Assembly (NCBI GenBank): GCA_002730485.1
Contig: PCAH01000133.1
Location: forward strand, 1 to 19,393
DNA: 19,393 nucleotides
Origin: Dehalococcoidia bacterium
GTDB taxonomy: Bacteria > Chloroflexota > Dehalococcoidia > UBA3495
Direction of reading: 5' to 3'
The notes under the pieces are model-generated. The model did no database searches. It saw only the letters and a program-made list of their open reading frames with translations, and was not told the origin of the DNA. Position numbers and translations under genes: made by a program. Below, piece by piece: positions 1 to 7,721 of the stretch. Every line of letters starts with the position of its first letter. The stretch's first letter is position 1.

Positions 1-222
1 ATTGGATTTGGTTGTAGGACTAAACACTAATTTATTGTCAGAGTGATAGTTACTGATTATCACTGCTGTTTATTGCAACTGAAAGAACAGGGAGGAATTA
101 AATTGGGGTGCGGAGAAGGAAGTTAAGCGAAGATCGCCTAAGTGCATAGCGGCCAGAAGAACGGATCACGGAGCCGGAGAATTACCGGGTATGCCAGCGG
201 GACGGGAACGCAGCTGTGCTGC
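1..222. other. Region downstream of ffh, no gene recognised
   Basis: No convincing reading frame is seen on either strand here. The stretch is AT-richer than the rest at 1-120. It contains a 7-bp inverted repeat, AGTGATA at 42-48 against TATCACT at 58-64 with a 9-nt loop. It also has a short GCAGC/GCTGC hairpin (210-222) directly after the ffh stop. Neither is followed by a clear U-tract on the minus strand, so a terminator is only a weak possibility. The S16 protein gene (rpsP), which often follows ffh in other bacteria, is not seen in the 222 nt available. Confidence 0.5.
42..64. repeat. Short inverted repeat (7-bp stem)
   Basis: AGTGATA and TATCACT flank a 9-nt loop. It lies about 160 nt beyond the ffh stop and could be a weak terminator or a binding site. 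Nothing further supports a role. Confidence 0.3.
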
Positions 223-1557
223 CTATTTGAACATTTTCATCATGGCCATGGGGTTACGGGACTTGGACATCTGCTTCATCATCTTTTGAGTCTGTTTGAA
301 CTGGTTCAGCAGTTGGTTAACGTCGGCTGGCGTGGTCCCGCTGCCCTTGGAGATGCGACGGCGTCGGCTTCCGTTCAGTATCACCGGACGTTGGCGTTCC
401 TCGCGGGTCATGGACCTGATGATGGCCTCAATACGCTCGATCCGGCCGTCGTCCAGGTCTCCTGTGGGCATCTTCTTGCTGAGTTGGCCCATTCCAGGGA
501 TCATATCCATGATGGAGGAGAGGGAGCCCATCTTCTTGACGCTTTGAAGTTGGGTTAGGAAGTCCTCAAGGTCAAAGTTGGCCTGACGGAACTTCTTTTC
601 CATCTCCGCGGCCTGCTTGTCGTCCACGGCTCCCTGGGCCTTCTCGATGAGGGTGAGAATGTCGCCCATGGCCAGGATGCGGGAGGCCAGGCGGTCCGGG
701 TGGAACGCCTCCAGGCCGTCGGGTCGCTCGCCGACACCCATGAACTTGATGGGCACTCCGGTGACACGGGTGATGGACAAGGCTGCGCCACCACGGGCAT
801 CGCCGTCCATCTTCGACATGATCAGGCCGGTCAGGTCAACCTGGGCGTGGAACCCCTCGGCGGCGTTCACCGCTTCCTGTCCGGTCATGGCGTCCACGAC
901 CAGCAGCACTTCCTCGGGCTTAATCTCTTTCTTGACCTTGCCCAGTTCCTTCATCAACTCTTCGTCGATCTGCAGGCGTCCGCCGGTATCGACGATGGCC
1001 CAGTTGACGCCGAGCTGCTTGGCCTTTTCCAGGCCGTTCTTGGCAACCTTGACCACGGTTGTGGACTTGGGGTCTTCCGAGTAGACCGGGATGTCCAACT
1101 GCTTTCCCAGAGTCTCCAGTTGCTGGATGGCAGCGGGGCGGCGCAGATCGGCGGCGATGAGCAGCGTCTTGTGGCCCTGTTGACGCAGGTGCAAAGCCAA
1201 TTTTGCAGCGGTGGTCGTCTTACCTGAGCCCTGTAGACCTACCATCATGATGGTGGTTACGGCCTGGCTGGACAGTGTCAGTGAGTTGTCGCCGCCGCTG
1301 AGGAGTTCGATGAGCTCCTCCTGCACTATCTTGATCACCTGCTGGCCAGGGGAGAGGCTCTCCAGGATGTCTGATCCCATGGACCGTTCTTTGACTGCGG
1401 CCACAAAGTCGCGGGCGACCCGGAAATTGACATCGGCTTCAAGCAGGGAGCGCCGGACCAGGCTTAGAGCCTCGTCCACGTCCGCTTCGGTTAAGCGGCC
1501 CTTGCTGGTCAGCTTATTCAGGATTCCGGTCAACCGGTCTGTTAGGTTCTCAAACAT
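223..1557 (-). CDS. ffh: Signal recognition particle protein Ffh (SRP54 GTPase)
   Basis: This is the protein subunit of the bacterial signal recognition particle. It binds 4.5S RNA and signal sequences and, with FtsY, delivers ribosomes to the membrane. The 444 residues match the usual Ffh length. An N-terminal four-helix bundle (about 1-85) is followed by the G domain, with the P-loop GLQGSGKT near 107-114, DTGGR near 190, and the G4 element as SKMD (usually TKxD) followed by GDARGG. The M domain (about 300-444) carries IPGMGQL and the RNA-binding GSRRRRISKGSGT motif, and ends in a methionine-rich tail (QMSKSRNPMAMMKMFK), as expected for signal-peptide binding. The ATG start gives the canonical MFENL beginning. 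It lies 122 nt downstream of the ABC permease gene and has a good promoter in that gap, so it is probably transcribed on its own. Identity is near certain. Confidence 0.98.
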   Translation of the reverse strand: MFENLTDRLTGILNKLTSKGRLTEADVDEALSLVRRSLLEADVNFRVARDFVAAVKERSMGSDILESLSPGQQVIKIVQEELIELLSGGDNSLTLSSQAVTTIMMVGLQGSGKTTTAAKLALHLRQQGHKTLLIAADLRRPAAIQQLETLGKQLDIPVYSEDPKSTTVVKVAKNGLEKAKQLGVNWAIVDTGGRLQIDEELMKELGKVKKEIKPEEVLLVVDAMTGQEAVNAAEGFHAQVDLTGLIMSKMDGDARGGAALSITRVTGVPIKFMGVGERPDGLEAFHPDRLASRILAMGDILTLIEKAQGAVDDKQAAEMEKKFRQANFDLEDFLTQLQSVKKMGSLSSIMDMIPGMGQLSKKMPTGDLDDGRIERIEAIIRSMTREERQRPVILNGSRRRRISKGSGTTPADVNQLLNQFKQTQKMMKQMSKSRNPMAMMKMFK

Positions 1558-1633
1558 ATCTGCTCTGTTTGCCTTTATTGGGTCGTTACTTGCCTGTGAC
1601 TTAACCTATGCCCTAGCCAATGTCTTAAATAGA

Positions 1634-1663
1634 ATTGTAGGCTGGCCGTAGATTCAGGGTCAA
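1634..1663 (-). promoter_or_regulatory. Sigma70-type promoter for ffh
   Basis: Read on the minus strand, TTGACC (plus 1658-1663) and TACAAT (plus 1634-1639) are separated by 18 nt. This is five of six matches to each consensus hexamer. It sits about 77-106 nt upstream of the ffh ATG, in the gap after the ABC permease stop, and would give a 5' leader of about 70 nt. It is the best promoter match noticed in the window. Confidence 0.65.
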
Positions 1664-1679
1664 GGCTGTTTTGCCTATT

Positions 1680-2783
1680 TTACTCCCACCGGAACAGCCG
1701 GACGGCGATGAAAAAGGTGATTGCCAGCCAACCGACCAAGCCCAGAACGTTATCCCATTGTGACCAGAAGGTTTGGCCGTCCACGGCGACGCTGCGCAGG
1801 GCGTCGGCCAGGAAGCTGAGGGGCAGGTAGTCAGCCACGGCCCGTAGTGGTTCGGGCATGGCGTCCCGGGGAAAGAACACTCCGGAAAGGAACATCATGG
1901 GCAGGGCAATGGCATTGGCTATCGGCGCCGCCACATCCTCGGTGCGGGCGAAACCCGATACAGCGAACCCCATGCTCACAAACACACCTCCTCCGATCAG
2001 GGCCAGCAGCAGCATGGATAACAGGTTGCCTTCCAACCGGACATCGAATGCGATGACTGCCAAACCCACCAGCACCAGGGCCTGCAAGATGGAGACGGTC
2101 AGCCGGGTGAACACCTGGGCAAAGATGAAGCTCGCCGGCAGCACCGGTGTGGCTTGGAGTCTTCTCAGAATGCCTTTGCTTTTCAGCTGGACGAATGAGA
2201 ACGCCACACTGAACAGCCCCATCTGCATGATGGACATGGCCACCACGCCTGGCATCAGGAAGTCTATGAAGCGCAGGTTCCGACTGTCCACCGGCTTGGC
2301 ATCGATGAGATAACGGTCCGTTATATTGCCTTCAGCAAAGGTAATATCGTCCAGGATGCGTTGGATGATGGACTGGCCGGTGGCCGACTCTTGGGGTTGT
2401 CCCTGGTTATAGATAACAGATACCCGACGCCTGGTCGGAGAGTCGACCTCGCCAAAGCCTGGTTCAATGATCAACACCAAGTTCCGGTCGCCGTCGGCCA
2501 ATGCTTCCCGTTCTTCTGCTTCGGAGACCGGGTCTGCGATGTCAAAGGCGTCCAGAGTTCTGATGTCTGCAATAAGGTCGCGGGATGCTTCGTTATTGGC
2601 CTTGTCTACGATTCCGATGTCCACGGTGCGGAAGGCACCGAAATCCAACAGTCCAAAGACCGAGATCAATACCAGCGGCAGGAAGAACGTCCAGAATATG
2701 GCCTGCCGGTCTCGGAACCAGATGCGCATGGACGCACGCGTTAGACTCAGAGTCGGGTTGGTCTGTATCAATCGGGTCAGCAT
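1680..2783 (-). CDS. ABC-2 type transporter permease
   Basis: This is the membrane subunit of an ABC exporter of the ABC-2 (DrrB/YhfX-like) kind, which usually exports drugs, lipids or polysaccharide-like substrates; the substrate cannot be told here. The 367 residues start with a basic cytoplasmic segment ending in MRIWFRDRQAIFW. TM1 is near 27-48 and is followed by a large soluble loop (about 50-170), typical of the ABC2_membrane_3 type. Five further hydrophobic segments follow, near 175-200, 218-242, 255-280, 287-310 and 345-364. The sequence ends RLFRWE right after the last helix. The ATG lies 2 nt after the stop of the ATPase gene, so the two are translated from one message and form one transporter. 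Confidence 0.9.
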   Translation of the reverse strand: MLTRLIQTNPTLSLTRASMRIWFRDRQAIFWTFFLPLVLISVFGLLDFGAFRTVDIGIVDKANNEASRDLIADIRTLDAFDIADPVSEAEEREALADGDRNLVLIIEPGFGEVDSPTRRRVSVIYNQGQPQESATGQSIIQRILDDITFAEGNITDRYLIDAKPVDSRNLRFIDFLMPGVVAMSIMQMGLFSVAFSFVQLKSKGILRRLQATPVLPASFIFAQVFTRLTVSILQALVLVGLAVIAFDVRLEGNLLSMLLLALIGGGVFVSMGFAVSGFARTEDVAAPIANAIALPMMFLSGVFFPRDAMPEPLRAVADYLPLSFLADALRSVAVDGQTFWSQWDNVLGLVGWLAITFFIAVRLFRWE

Positions 2784-2785
2784 GC

Positions 2786-3565
2786 CTAGTCCTGAAGTGC
2801 CCGACCGGTAATGTCTAGAAAGACGTCTTCCAAGTTGGCCTGGGTCTCGACGCGTTCTTTCTGAAAGCCCCTGCTGATCAGGTCGTCGACCAACGCTACG
2901 GGCTGGTCCATGGCCACGATCTTGCCGTGGTCCATGATGGCTACTCGGTCACAGAGTTCCGCTGCCTCCTCCATGTAGTGGGTGGTCAGCAGCACGGTGC
3001 GGCCCTCGGTCTTGAACTGTTTGATCAGCTCCCACATGTGTCTGCGGGCCTGGGGGTCCAACCCCGTGGTCGGCTCGTCCAAGAACAACAAAACCGGGTC
3101 GTTCACCAGCGTAGACGCCACAGAAAACCGCTGTTTTTGACCACCCGAGAGGTCTCGGAACATGGCTTTGGCCCGGTCGGCTAGCTCCACGCTCGCCAGC
3201 AGCTCCAGCGGGTCGATCTGTCTCTGGTAGATGCTAGCCATAACATCGAGGATCTCCGACAGGTTCAGCCGGTCAAAGAATGCCGAAGATTGAAGCTGGA
3301 TGCCGATGACCTTTTTGACGCCCCGAGGGTCTTTCTGGACGTCAATACCGCCGACCGTGGCGGTGCCGCTGTCAGGCGCACGCATCCCCTCCAGTATCTC
3401 CACGGTGGTGGTCTTGCCGGCGCCATTGGGCCCCAGAATGCCAAACACCTCGCCGGAACCAACGGAAAACGACACTCCGTCCACGGCCTTCAGGTCGCCG
3501 TAACTCTTGCGCAGGTCGTTCACCTGGATGATGTCTGTGTTATCGGTGTTTGGTTGGGTGGTCAT
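2786..3565 (-). CDS. ABC transporter ATP-binding protein
   Basis: This is the nucleotide-binding subunit of the ABC-2 exporter encoded by the next gene. It has 259 residues. Walker A is GPNGAGKTT at 45-53, the ABC signature LSGGQKQR is near 139, Walker B is LLFLDEP with D-loop TTGLD near 160, and the H-loop is LLTTHYMEEA. The C-terminal extension ending NLEDVFLDITGRALQD is typical of the CcmA/DrrA/NatA-like exporter ATPases (compare the usual SLEDVFLxLTG). The ATG start is followed by a short polar leader before the first strand. It is the first gene of the minus-strand pair and is divergent from the SbcC-like gene. No strong ribosome binding site is seen just upstream. Confidence 0.95.
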   Translation of the reverse strand: MTTQPNTDNTDIIQVNDLRKSYGDLKAVDGVSFSVGSGEVFGILGPNGAGKTTTVEILEGMRAPDSGTATVGGIDVQKDPRGVKKVIGIQLQSSAFFDRLNLSEILDVMASIYQRQIDPLELLASVELADRAKAMFRDLSGGQKQRFSVASTLVNDPVLLFLDEPTTGLDPQARRHMWELIKQFKTEGRTVLLTTHYMEEAAELCDRVAIMDHGKIVAMDQPVALVDDLISRGFQKERVETQANLEDVFLDITGRALQD

Positions 3566-3632
3566 CTATGGATTGGAGGTTATTTCGAGTCTCAGAATCG
3601 ATCCGGATGCTGTGCTAAAATTAGCCACGCTC

Positions 3633-3645
3633 CAGCCGGCGGCTG
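3633..3645. repeat. Perfect palindrome in the divergent promoter gap
   Basis: CAGCCG and CGGCTG flank a single G, and GCTC/GAGC just outside extends the pairing with one bulged base. It lies in the 191-nt gap between the divergent ABC ATPase and SbcC-like genes. It could be an operator or a small hairpin. No clear promoter hexamers were found for either gene. Confidence 0.35.
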
Positions 3646-3756
3646 CGAGCAGAATTATTCGGTGTGGTGGAGGTTGCAGGTGGCTGGTTCTGCTCCCAAT
3701 CTTTTGGCTAACTTCCGGACGATGCCATTTCGTCACACCGGAATCGGGCCCTCCCC

Positions 3757-6342
3757 ATGATACCCCTCAAACTCACTCTCAGTAACTTCCTGTGTTACCG
3801 GGAAGACGTGCCGCAGTTGAACTTCAGCGGAGTCCACGTTGCGTGTATCTGCGGCTCCAACGGACACGGAAAGAGCGCCCTGCTGGATAGTATCACCTGG
3901 GCGCTCTGGGGCAAGGCCAGAGGGAAAGTCCAGGACGAGATGATCTCCTACGGGGCCGATGAGTGCCGCGTTGAGCTGGATTTTTCCTCACGAGACCAGA
4001 ATTACCGGGTGATCCGCAGCCACGGCCGTGGCGGCAGGCGTCGTCGCGGTGGGGCTTCTGACCTGCAATTGATGGTCCTTGAGGGCGACACGGCACGTCC
4101 CATAACCGGCGATATGATTCGCGAGACCCAGGCCCGTATCGACCAGACCATTGGTATGGACTACGACACGTTCATCAACTCGGCCTTCCTGGTGCAGGGT
4201 CGGGCTGACGAATTCACCAACAAGACCCCCACGGAACGCAAGGCCGTCCTTAGCAAGATTCTGGGCCTTGAGACCTATGACCGGCTGCAAGTTCGGGCCA
4301 GAGAGGGCAACAGTTGGGCCGACAACACCGCCAAGATCGCCGAGGGCAATGTGGACCGCTTGCGTCGGGAACTGGAGCAGTTGGTGGCACCGGCGGCAGA
4401 ACTGAAAGAGGTTGAAGAGACTTTATTCACCGCCAACAAAGACTTGGCTGAGCAGCAGGTCAAAACCACGGCTCTTCGGGAACAGGTCGGAGAGCTGCGT
4501 AGGCAGCAAATGGGCCAGGAAGAGTCGGCGCAACAGCTGTTGGTTCTGGCAAAAGAGGCGGAGCAGTTCGAGGCGGCGCACAAGACCGCCCAGCAGCAGG
4601 TGCTGGCATTCGAGAAACTGGTGGGGCAGGCTACGGTTATCCGTGAAGGCGCAGCCCAACTGACCGCCGCCAGAAACGCATTTGCCCGTCTAGAAGAAGC
4701 AGGCCGGAACTTTGACGAACTTGAGCGTTTGCGCGCCTCTACTTCCGCTGGTATCGACCTAAAGCGGGCGCAGTTGGAATCCCAGGTACAACAACTCACG
4801 ACTGATATTGAATCCCGCCTCAGCCCCAAGGCACAGGCCCTGGAACAATTGCAAAGCAGCCAGCTTCAATTGCAGGGTCAGGGTCCGGGGTTTGAAGAGC
4901 AGGCTAAAGTGCTGGCCGGGGAACGGGAGAACCTCAACGGGATCGCCGTCCAGGTTGGACAGTTGCAGAGCGCCTTGGAGCGTTCAGTGGCCGAGGGCAA
5001 AGACCTGGCAGCCAAGAAAGACCTGCTGGAGGGTGCCAACGGCCAGGAACCCATGTGTCCGCTGTGTCGCACCCCACTGAGCGAAGATGGCTGTGAACGC
5101 TTGGTGGAGACCTTTGAGGCCGATATAGAAGCCAAACGTGAGGAATATCGGACCATCTCCGGCAAGGTGAAGACCCTGCAAACTGAGGCTTCAGAACTAG
5201 AGGGTCGTCTGCCCCTACAGGAACAAGCGTTGACCCAGGCCCAGACCAAACTGCAAGTTGACCTGCGGCAACTGGAACAGCAGCTTCAGGAAGCGCGGCA
5301 GGCTGGGCTGGAACTGGCCGAGGCCACACCCAAGCTTGAGGCTATGCGGGCAACTCTGGTGGATAGTTCGTTTGCGGCAGAAGAGTCGGTCCAACTCAAG
5401 AAATTGGAAGCTCAGATACAAGAGCTTGAATACGACCCGGCAGCCCGCCAACGCGTCTTCCAGGAGAGTCAAAACCTGGAAGAGTTTGCCCAGCAGGAAC
5501 AGTTATTGGAGCAGGCAGAGGCTGGTCTGCCCGGAGCCAAAGAAGCGGCAGATCAGAACGCCGCCATGGCCGTGCGACGCCGTGAGGAATTGGCGCTGCT
5601 GGAAACTCAGGCGGCTGAGGCCAAACAGGCCCTGGTCGGATTGGCTACATTGGAGGCTGAATTCACCCAAGCGGAGCAGCTTGAGCGAGAACTTGGGGTC
5701 AAGGTCCAGCAGGCCATCGACCGTCAGGGCTACCTCAGAGGGCAGGTGGAGCGTCAGGAATCGCTGGCCGAGGAACTGAGGTCCGAAACAGCACGTCTCA
5801 ACGCCCTTCAGGACGAGCAGTCCATCTACCAGGAACTGTCCGTCGCTTTTGGCCGTCAGGGAGTCCAGGCCATGTTGATAGAAACCGTGGTGCCGCGACT
5901 TGAAGACGAAACCAACCTGCTGTTGGGACGCATGACCGACAACCGCATGAACGTGAAACTGGAGACCCAACGGGAACGGGCCTCAGGCAACGGAGACCCG
6001 CGGGAGACCCTGGATATCATCGTCAGCGACGAACTTGGCCCTAGAAGCTACGAGATGTTCAGCGGCGGCGAAGCCTTCCGGGTTAACCTGGCCATGCGAA
6101 TCGCCCTGTCAAAGGTCCTGGCCCAGCGCATGGGAGCGCCACTGCCGACATTGTTCATCGATGAGGGGTTCGGGACCCAGGATGCCGTGGGCCGGGAGCG
6201 TATCCTGGATGTGATCAGCGCCATCGGAAACGACTTTGAAAAAGTCCTGGTCATCACTCACCTGGACGATCTGAAAGAAGCCTTCCCGGTGAGCATCGAG
6301 GTCCAGAAAGACGCCAACGGCTCCACATTCTGGATCAATTGA
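3757..6342 (+). CDS. SbcC/Rad50-like SMC-family ATPase
   Basis: This DNA-repair ATPase normally works with the SbcD/Mre11 nuclease to open hairpins and process double-strand ends. The N-terminus LTLSNFLCYRE and Walker A GSNGHGKSALLDSITWALWG (about 33-52) are typical, followed by FLVQGRADEF, the Q-loop region. Long Gln/Glu/Ala-rich coiled-coil stretches fill about 190-430 and 450-690. Between them lies a zinc hook, CPLC at 434-437. The C-terminal lobe has the signature FSGGEAFRVNLAMRIALSK and Walker B LPTLFIDEGFGTQD, then VITHLDDL. At 861 residues it is shorter than E. coli SbcC (about 1050) and nearer to archaeal Rad50. No SbcD gene lies on either side. The ATG start gives a complete first strand, but the ribosome binding site is weak. 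It leads a plus-strand run with the next two genes. Confidence 0.93.
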   Translation: MIPLKLTLSNFLCYREDVPQLNFSGVHVACICGSNGHGKSALLDSITWALWGKARGKVQDEMISYGADECRVELDFSSRDQNYRVIRSHGRGGRRRRGGASDLQLMVLEGDTARPITGDMIRETQARIDQTIGMDYDTFINSAFLVQGRADEFTNKTPTERKAVLSKILGLETYDRLQVRAREGNSWADNTAKIAEGNVDRLRRELEQLVAPAAELKEVEETLFTANKDLAEQQVKTTALREQVGELRRQQMGQEESAQQLLVLAKEAEQFEAAHKTAQQQVLAFEKLVGQATVIREGAAQLTAARNAFARLEEAGRNFDELERLRASTSAGIDLKRAQLESQVQQLTTDIESRLSPKAQALEQLQSSQLQLQGQGPGFEEQAKVLAGERENLNGIAVQVGQLQSALERSVAEGKDLAAKKDLLEGANGQEPMCPLCRTPLSEDGCERLVETFEADIEAKREEYRTISGKVKTLQTEASELEGRLPLQEQALTQAQTKLQVDLRQLEQQLQEARQAGLELAEATPKLEAMRATLVDSSFAAEESVQLKKLEAQIQELEYDPAARQRVFQESQNLEEFAQQEQLLEQAEAGLPGAKEAADQNAAMAVRRREELALLETQAAEAKQALVGLATLEAEFTQAEQLERELGVKVQQAIDRQGYLRGQVERQESLAEELRSETARLNALQDEQSIYQELSVAFGRQGVQAMLIETVVPRLEDETNLLLGRMTDNRMNVKLETQRERASGNGDPRETLDIIVSDELGPRSYEMFSGGEAFRVNLAMRIALSKVLAQRMGAPLPTLFIDEGFGTQDAVGRERILDVISAIGNDFEKVLVITHLDDLKEAFPVSIEVQKDANGSTFWIN

Positions 6343-6363
6343 TCCTGAACTAGAGAGAGAATT

Positions 6364-6855
6364 TTGACTTTGTTGCCCAACAACGACATCCAGGTGCGCC
6401 AGGCCGCCTTTGAGCACCTGGATACTATCATCGACTTCAACATCGCCATGGCCAAGGAAACCGAGGGCAAGGACCTGGACATAGACCTGGTCCGCCCAGG
6501 GGTGGAGGCGATGCTCACCCGAATCGAGATGGGTTTCTACCTGATTGCTGAGAATACCGGTAGTTCGGTGGGCCAGTTGATGGTTACCTACGAGTGGAGC
6601 GACTGGCGAAACGCGTTTTTCTGGTGGATACAGAGCGTGTATGTAATCCCTGAGTTTCGGCGTCAGGGTGTCTACCGGGCGCTGCACCTTTACGTGGCCA
6701 CCGAGGCGCGCCGGCAGAAGAATGTCGGTGGCCTGCGGCTCTACGTGGACAAGGACAATACCGTGGCCCAGGGTGTCTACGCGGGTCTGCATATGCGCCC
6801 CACCCACTACGATATGTACGAGATTGAATTTGATGCCCGCCCAGACCGGGAATAA
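6364..6855 (+). CDS. GNAT-family N-acetyltransferase
   Basis: This is a 163-residue acetyl-CoA-dependent N-acetyltransferase; the substrate is unknown. The acetyl-CoA-binding motif A is seen as VIPEFRRQGVYRALH (about 98-112), where RRQGVYRA fits the Q/RxxGxG/A loop. It follows the strand WWIQSVYV. Motif B appears as GLRLYVDKDNTVAQGVYAGLHM near 123-144. The start is a TTG 21 nt after the SbcC-like stop, preceded by the purine-rich AGAGAGAG. No in-frame ATG fits better, because the next Met would cut into the fold. Spacing suggests co-transcription with sbcC-like and the PPOX gene. The mixture does not reveal a shared pathway. Confidence 0.88.
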   Translation: MTLLPNNDIQVRQAAFEHLDTIIDFNIAMAKETEGKDLDIDLVRPGVEAMLTRIEMGFYLIAENTGSSVGQLMVTYEWSDWRNAFFWWIQSVYVIPEFRRQGVYRALHLYVATEARRQKNVGGLRLYVDKDNTVAQGVYAGLHMRPTHYDMYEIEFDARPDRE

Positions 6856-6878
6856 GGCTCAAAAACCAGGAGAGAACC

Positions 6879-7298
6879 ATGCTGCCAGCCAACGTCAAAC
6901 AGTTCACCACCGAAAACCACCGGGGTGTGCTGACCTGCTTCCGCAAGAACGGCATGCCCCAGGTGAGCATCGTCACCTGCGGATCGTATCGGGACGGGGT
7001 GGCCTTCTCTACAACTGCCGATCGGGCCAAGCTAATCAACTTGCAAAGAGACCCTCGCTGCTCACTAATGATCTCCAAAGAGGACTGGTGGGGCTACGTG
7101 GTGCTTGAAGGCAAGGCCATGATCCTGTCCCAAGACAACACCCCAGCCGAGGAACTCCGTGACGCCCTGCGTGAGGTTTACAAAGCCGCCACCAACACCG
7201 ACCACCCCAACTGGCCCGAATACGACCAAGCCATGGTTGATGACCACCGCGCAGCAGTGATAGTGGTACCAGACCACATCTACGGGACCGCGATTTAG
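6879..7298 (+). CDS. PPOX-fold (pyridoxamine-phosphate-oxidase-like) flavin/F420 protein
   Basis: This 139-residue split-barrel protein resembles the PPOX-class F420-dependent oxidoreductases, which bind FMN or F420 and reduce varied substrates. Seen in the sequence are the opening helix-strand unit FTTENHRGVLTCFRKNG, the core strands QVSIVTCGSYRDGVAFST, then TADRAKLINLQRDPRCSLMI and WWGYVVLEGKAMIL. The last strand, AAVIVVPDHIYG, is typical of the family. The ATG is preceded by AGGAGAG with good spacing and lies 23 nt after the GNAT stop. FMN versus F420 as cofactor cannot be decided by eye. It ends the plus-strand run; a stable GAAA-loop hairpin follows 37 nt later. Confidence 0.85.
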   Translation: MLPANVKQFTTENHRGVLTCFRKNGMPQVSIVTCGSYRDGVAFSTTADRAKLINLQRDPRCSLMISKEDWWGYVVLEGKAMILSQDNTPAEELRDALREVYKAATNTDHPNWPEYDQAMVDDHRAAVIVVPDHIYGTAI

Positions 7299-7335
7299 GG
7301 TTCCATCTCCCCGCACATTGCCAATGTCACCCGTC

Positions 7336-7355
7336 ATTCCCGTGAAAACGGGAAT
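7336..7355. repeat. GAAA-tetraloop hairpin after the PPOX gene
   Basis: ATTCCCGT and ACGGGAAT form a perfect 8-bp stem closed by GAAA. It is enclosed by a looser CCAAT/ATTGG pair (7321-7325 and 7362-7366). There is no U-tract on either side, so it is more likely a dispersed repeat than a classical terminator, though it may end or protect the upstream transcript. Confidence 0.6.
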
Positions 7356-7466
7356 CCACGCAATTGGCCACGAGAACATCTATAACGAGGAGTATCGCTG
7401 GATTCCTGCCTCCGCAGGAAAGACGATGGGCTAGGTCACAAACCCAGAAACATCGTAGGCACGGGT

Positions 7467-7491
7467 CCTTCGACAGGCTCAGGATGAGCGG
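7467..7491 (+). repeat. Dispersed repeat A, copy 1
   Basis: It begins CCTTCGACAGGCTCAGGA and ends GAGCGG. It is nearly identical to the copy at 9663-9687 (one base differs) and similar to those at 7529-7554 (inverted), 9458-9482 (inverted) and 11830-11855. Confidence 0.8.
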
Positions 7492-7528
7492 AGGAGGGAC
7501 GGTGGACGTTTTGAATGTGCCGCTGATA

Positions 7529-7554
7529 CCGCTCGTCCTGAGCTACGTCGAAGG
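7529..7554 (-). repeat. Dispersed repeat A, copy 2 (inverted)
   Basis: This is the reverse complement of repeat A, with GTA in place of AG in the middle. With copy 1 it could fold a stem of about 25 bp around a 37-nt spacer (7492-7528). ATGCGC follows, as it does at 9483-9488, and its inverse GCGCAT precedes the copy at 11830. Confidence 0.75.
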
Positions 7555-7721
7555 ATGCGCGTGAGTCATTTATCTGAAAAGTGCCCTGCTCGAGAACCTT
7601 GGTTGATGGGTGGACTCCTGCCTTCGCAGGAAAGACGGTGGCGTGACTTGCTGACTAGCGGCCGCATGCTAAGATTCCCCCACCCATAAAGAGCGTGCGC
7701 AGCACCAGCACAGGAGACACC

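Larger units (their letters stand above)
7299..7721. repeat. Repeat-rich gap 1 (no gene)
   Basis: This stretch between the PPOX gene and the methylmalonyl-CoA mutase gene holds no credible gene. It has at least five dyad elements: a GAAA-loop hairpin (7336-7355); TTCCTGC/GCAGGAA around CTCC (7403-7420); a direct (7467-7491) and an inverted (7529-7554) copy of the CCTTCGACAGGCTCAGGA repeat; and TCCTGC/GCAGGA around CTTC (7616-7631). Related elements recur in the gaps at 9399-9825 and 11766-12172. The end of the gap (about 7632-7721) should hold the promoter and leader of the mutase gene; AGGAGA at 7712-7717 is its ribosome binding site. Confidence 0.8.

Noticed and set aside
3290..3760. Plus-strand frame of 156 codons crossing into the SbcC-like start
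   Set aside because: Most of it is antisense to the ABC ATPase gene and it has no family features.
4275..4829. Minus-strand reading frame of 184 codons inside the SbcC-like gene
   Set aside because: Its composition (Ser/Arg/Cys/Ala-rich, no domain) is that of an antisense shadow of the coiled-coil codons.
3757..7298. Anti-phage defence system built on the SbcC-like ATPase
   Set aside because: The ATPase has the ordinary Rad50/SbcC layout, and GNAT and PPOX are common housekeeping folds; there is no nuclease, toxin or mobile-element context to support defence.
7299..7721. CRISPR-like array or IS remnant
   Set aside because: The repeats are few, in mixed orientation, with unequal spacers and no cas or transposase genes; they fit dispersed REP-like elements.
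7695..7721. GTG start for the mutase gene at 7695
   Set aside because: The in-frame ATG at 7722 has AGGAGA just upstream, and that site falls inside the extra codons.
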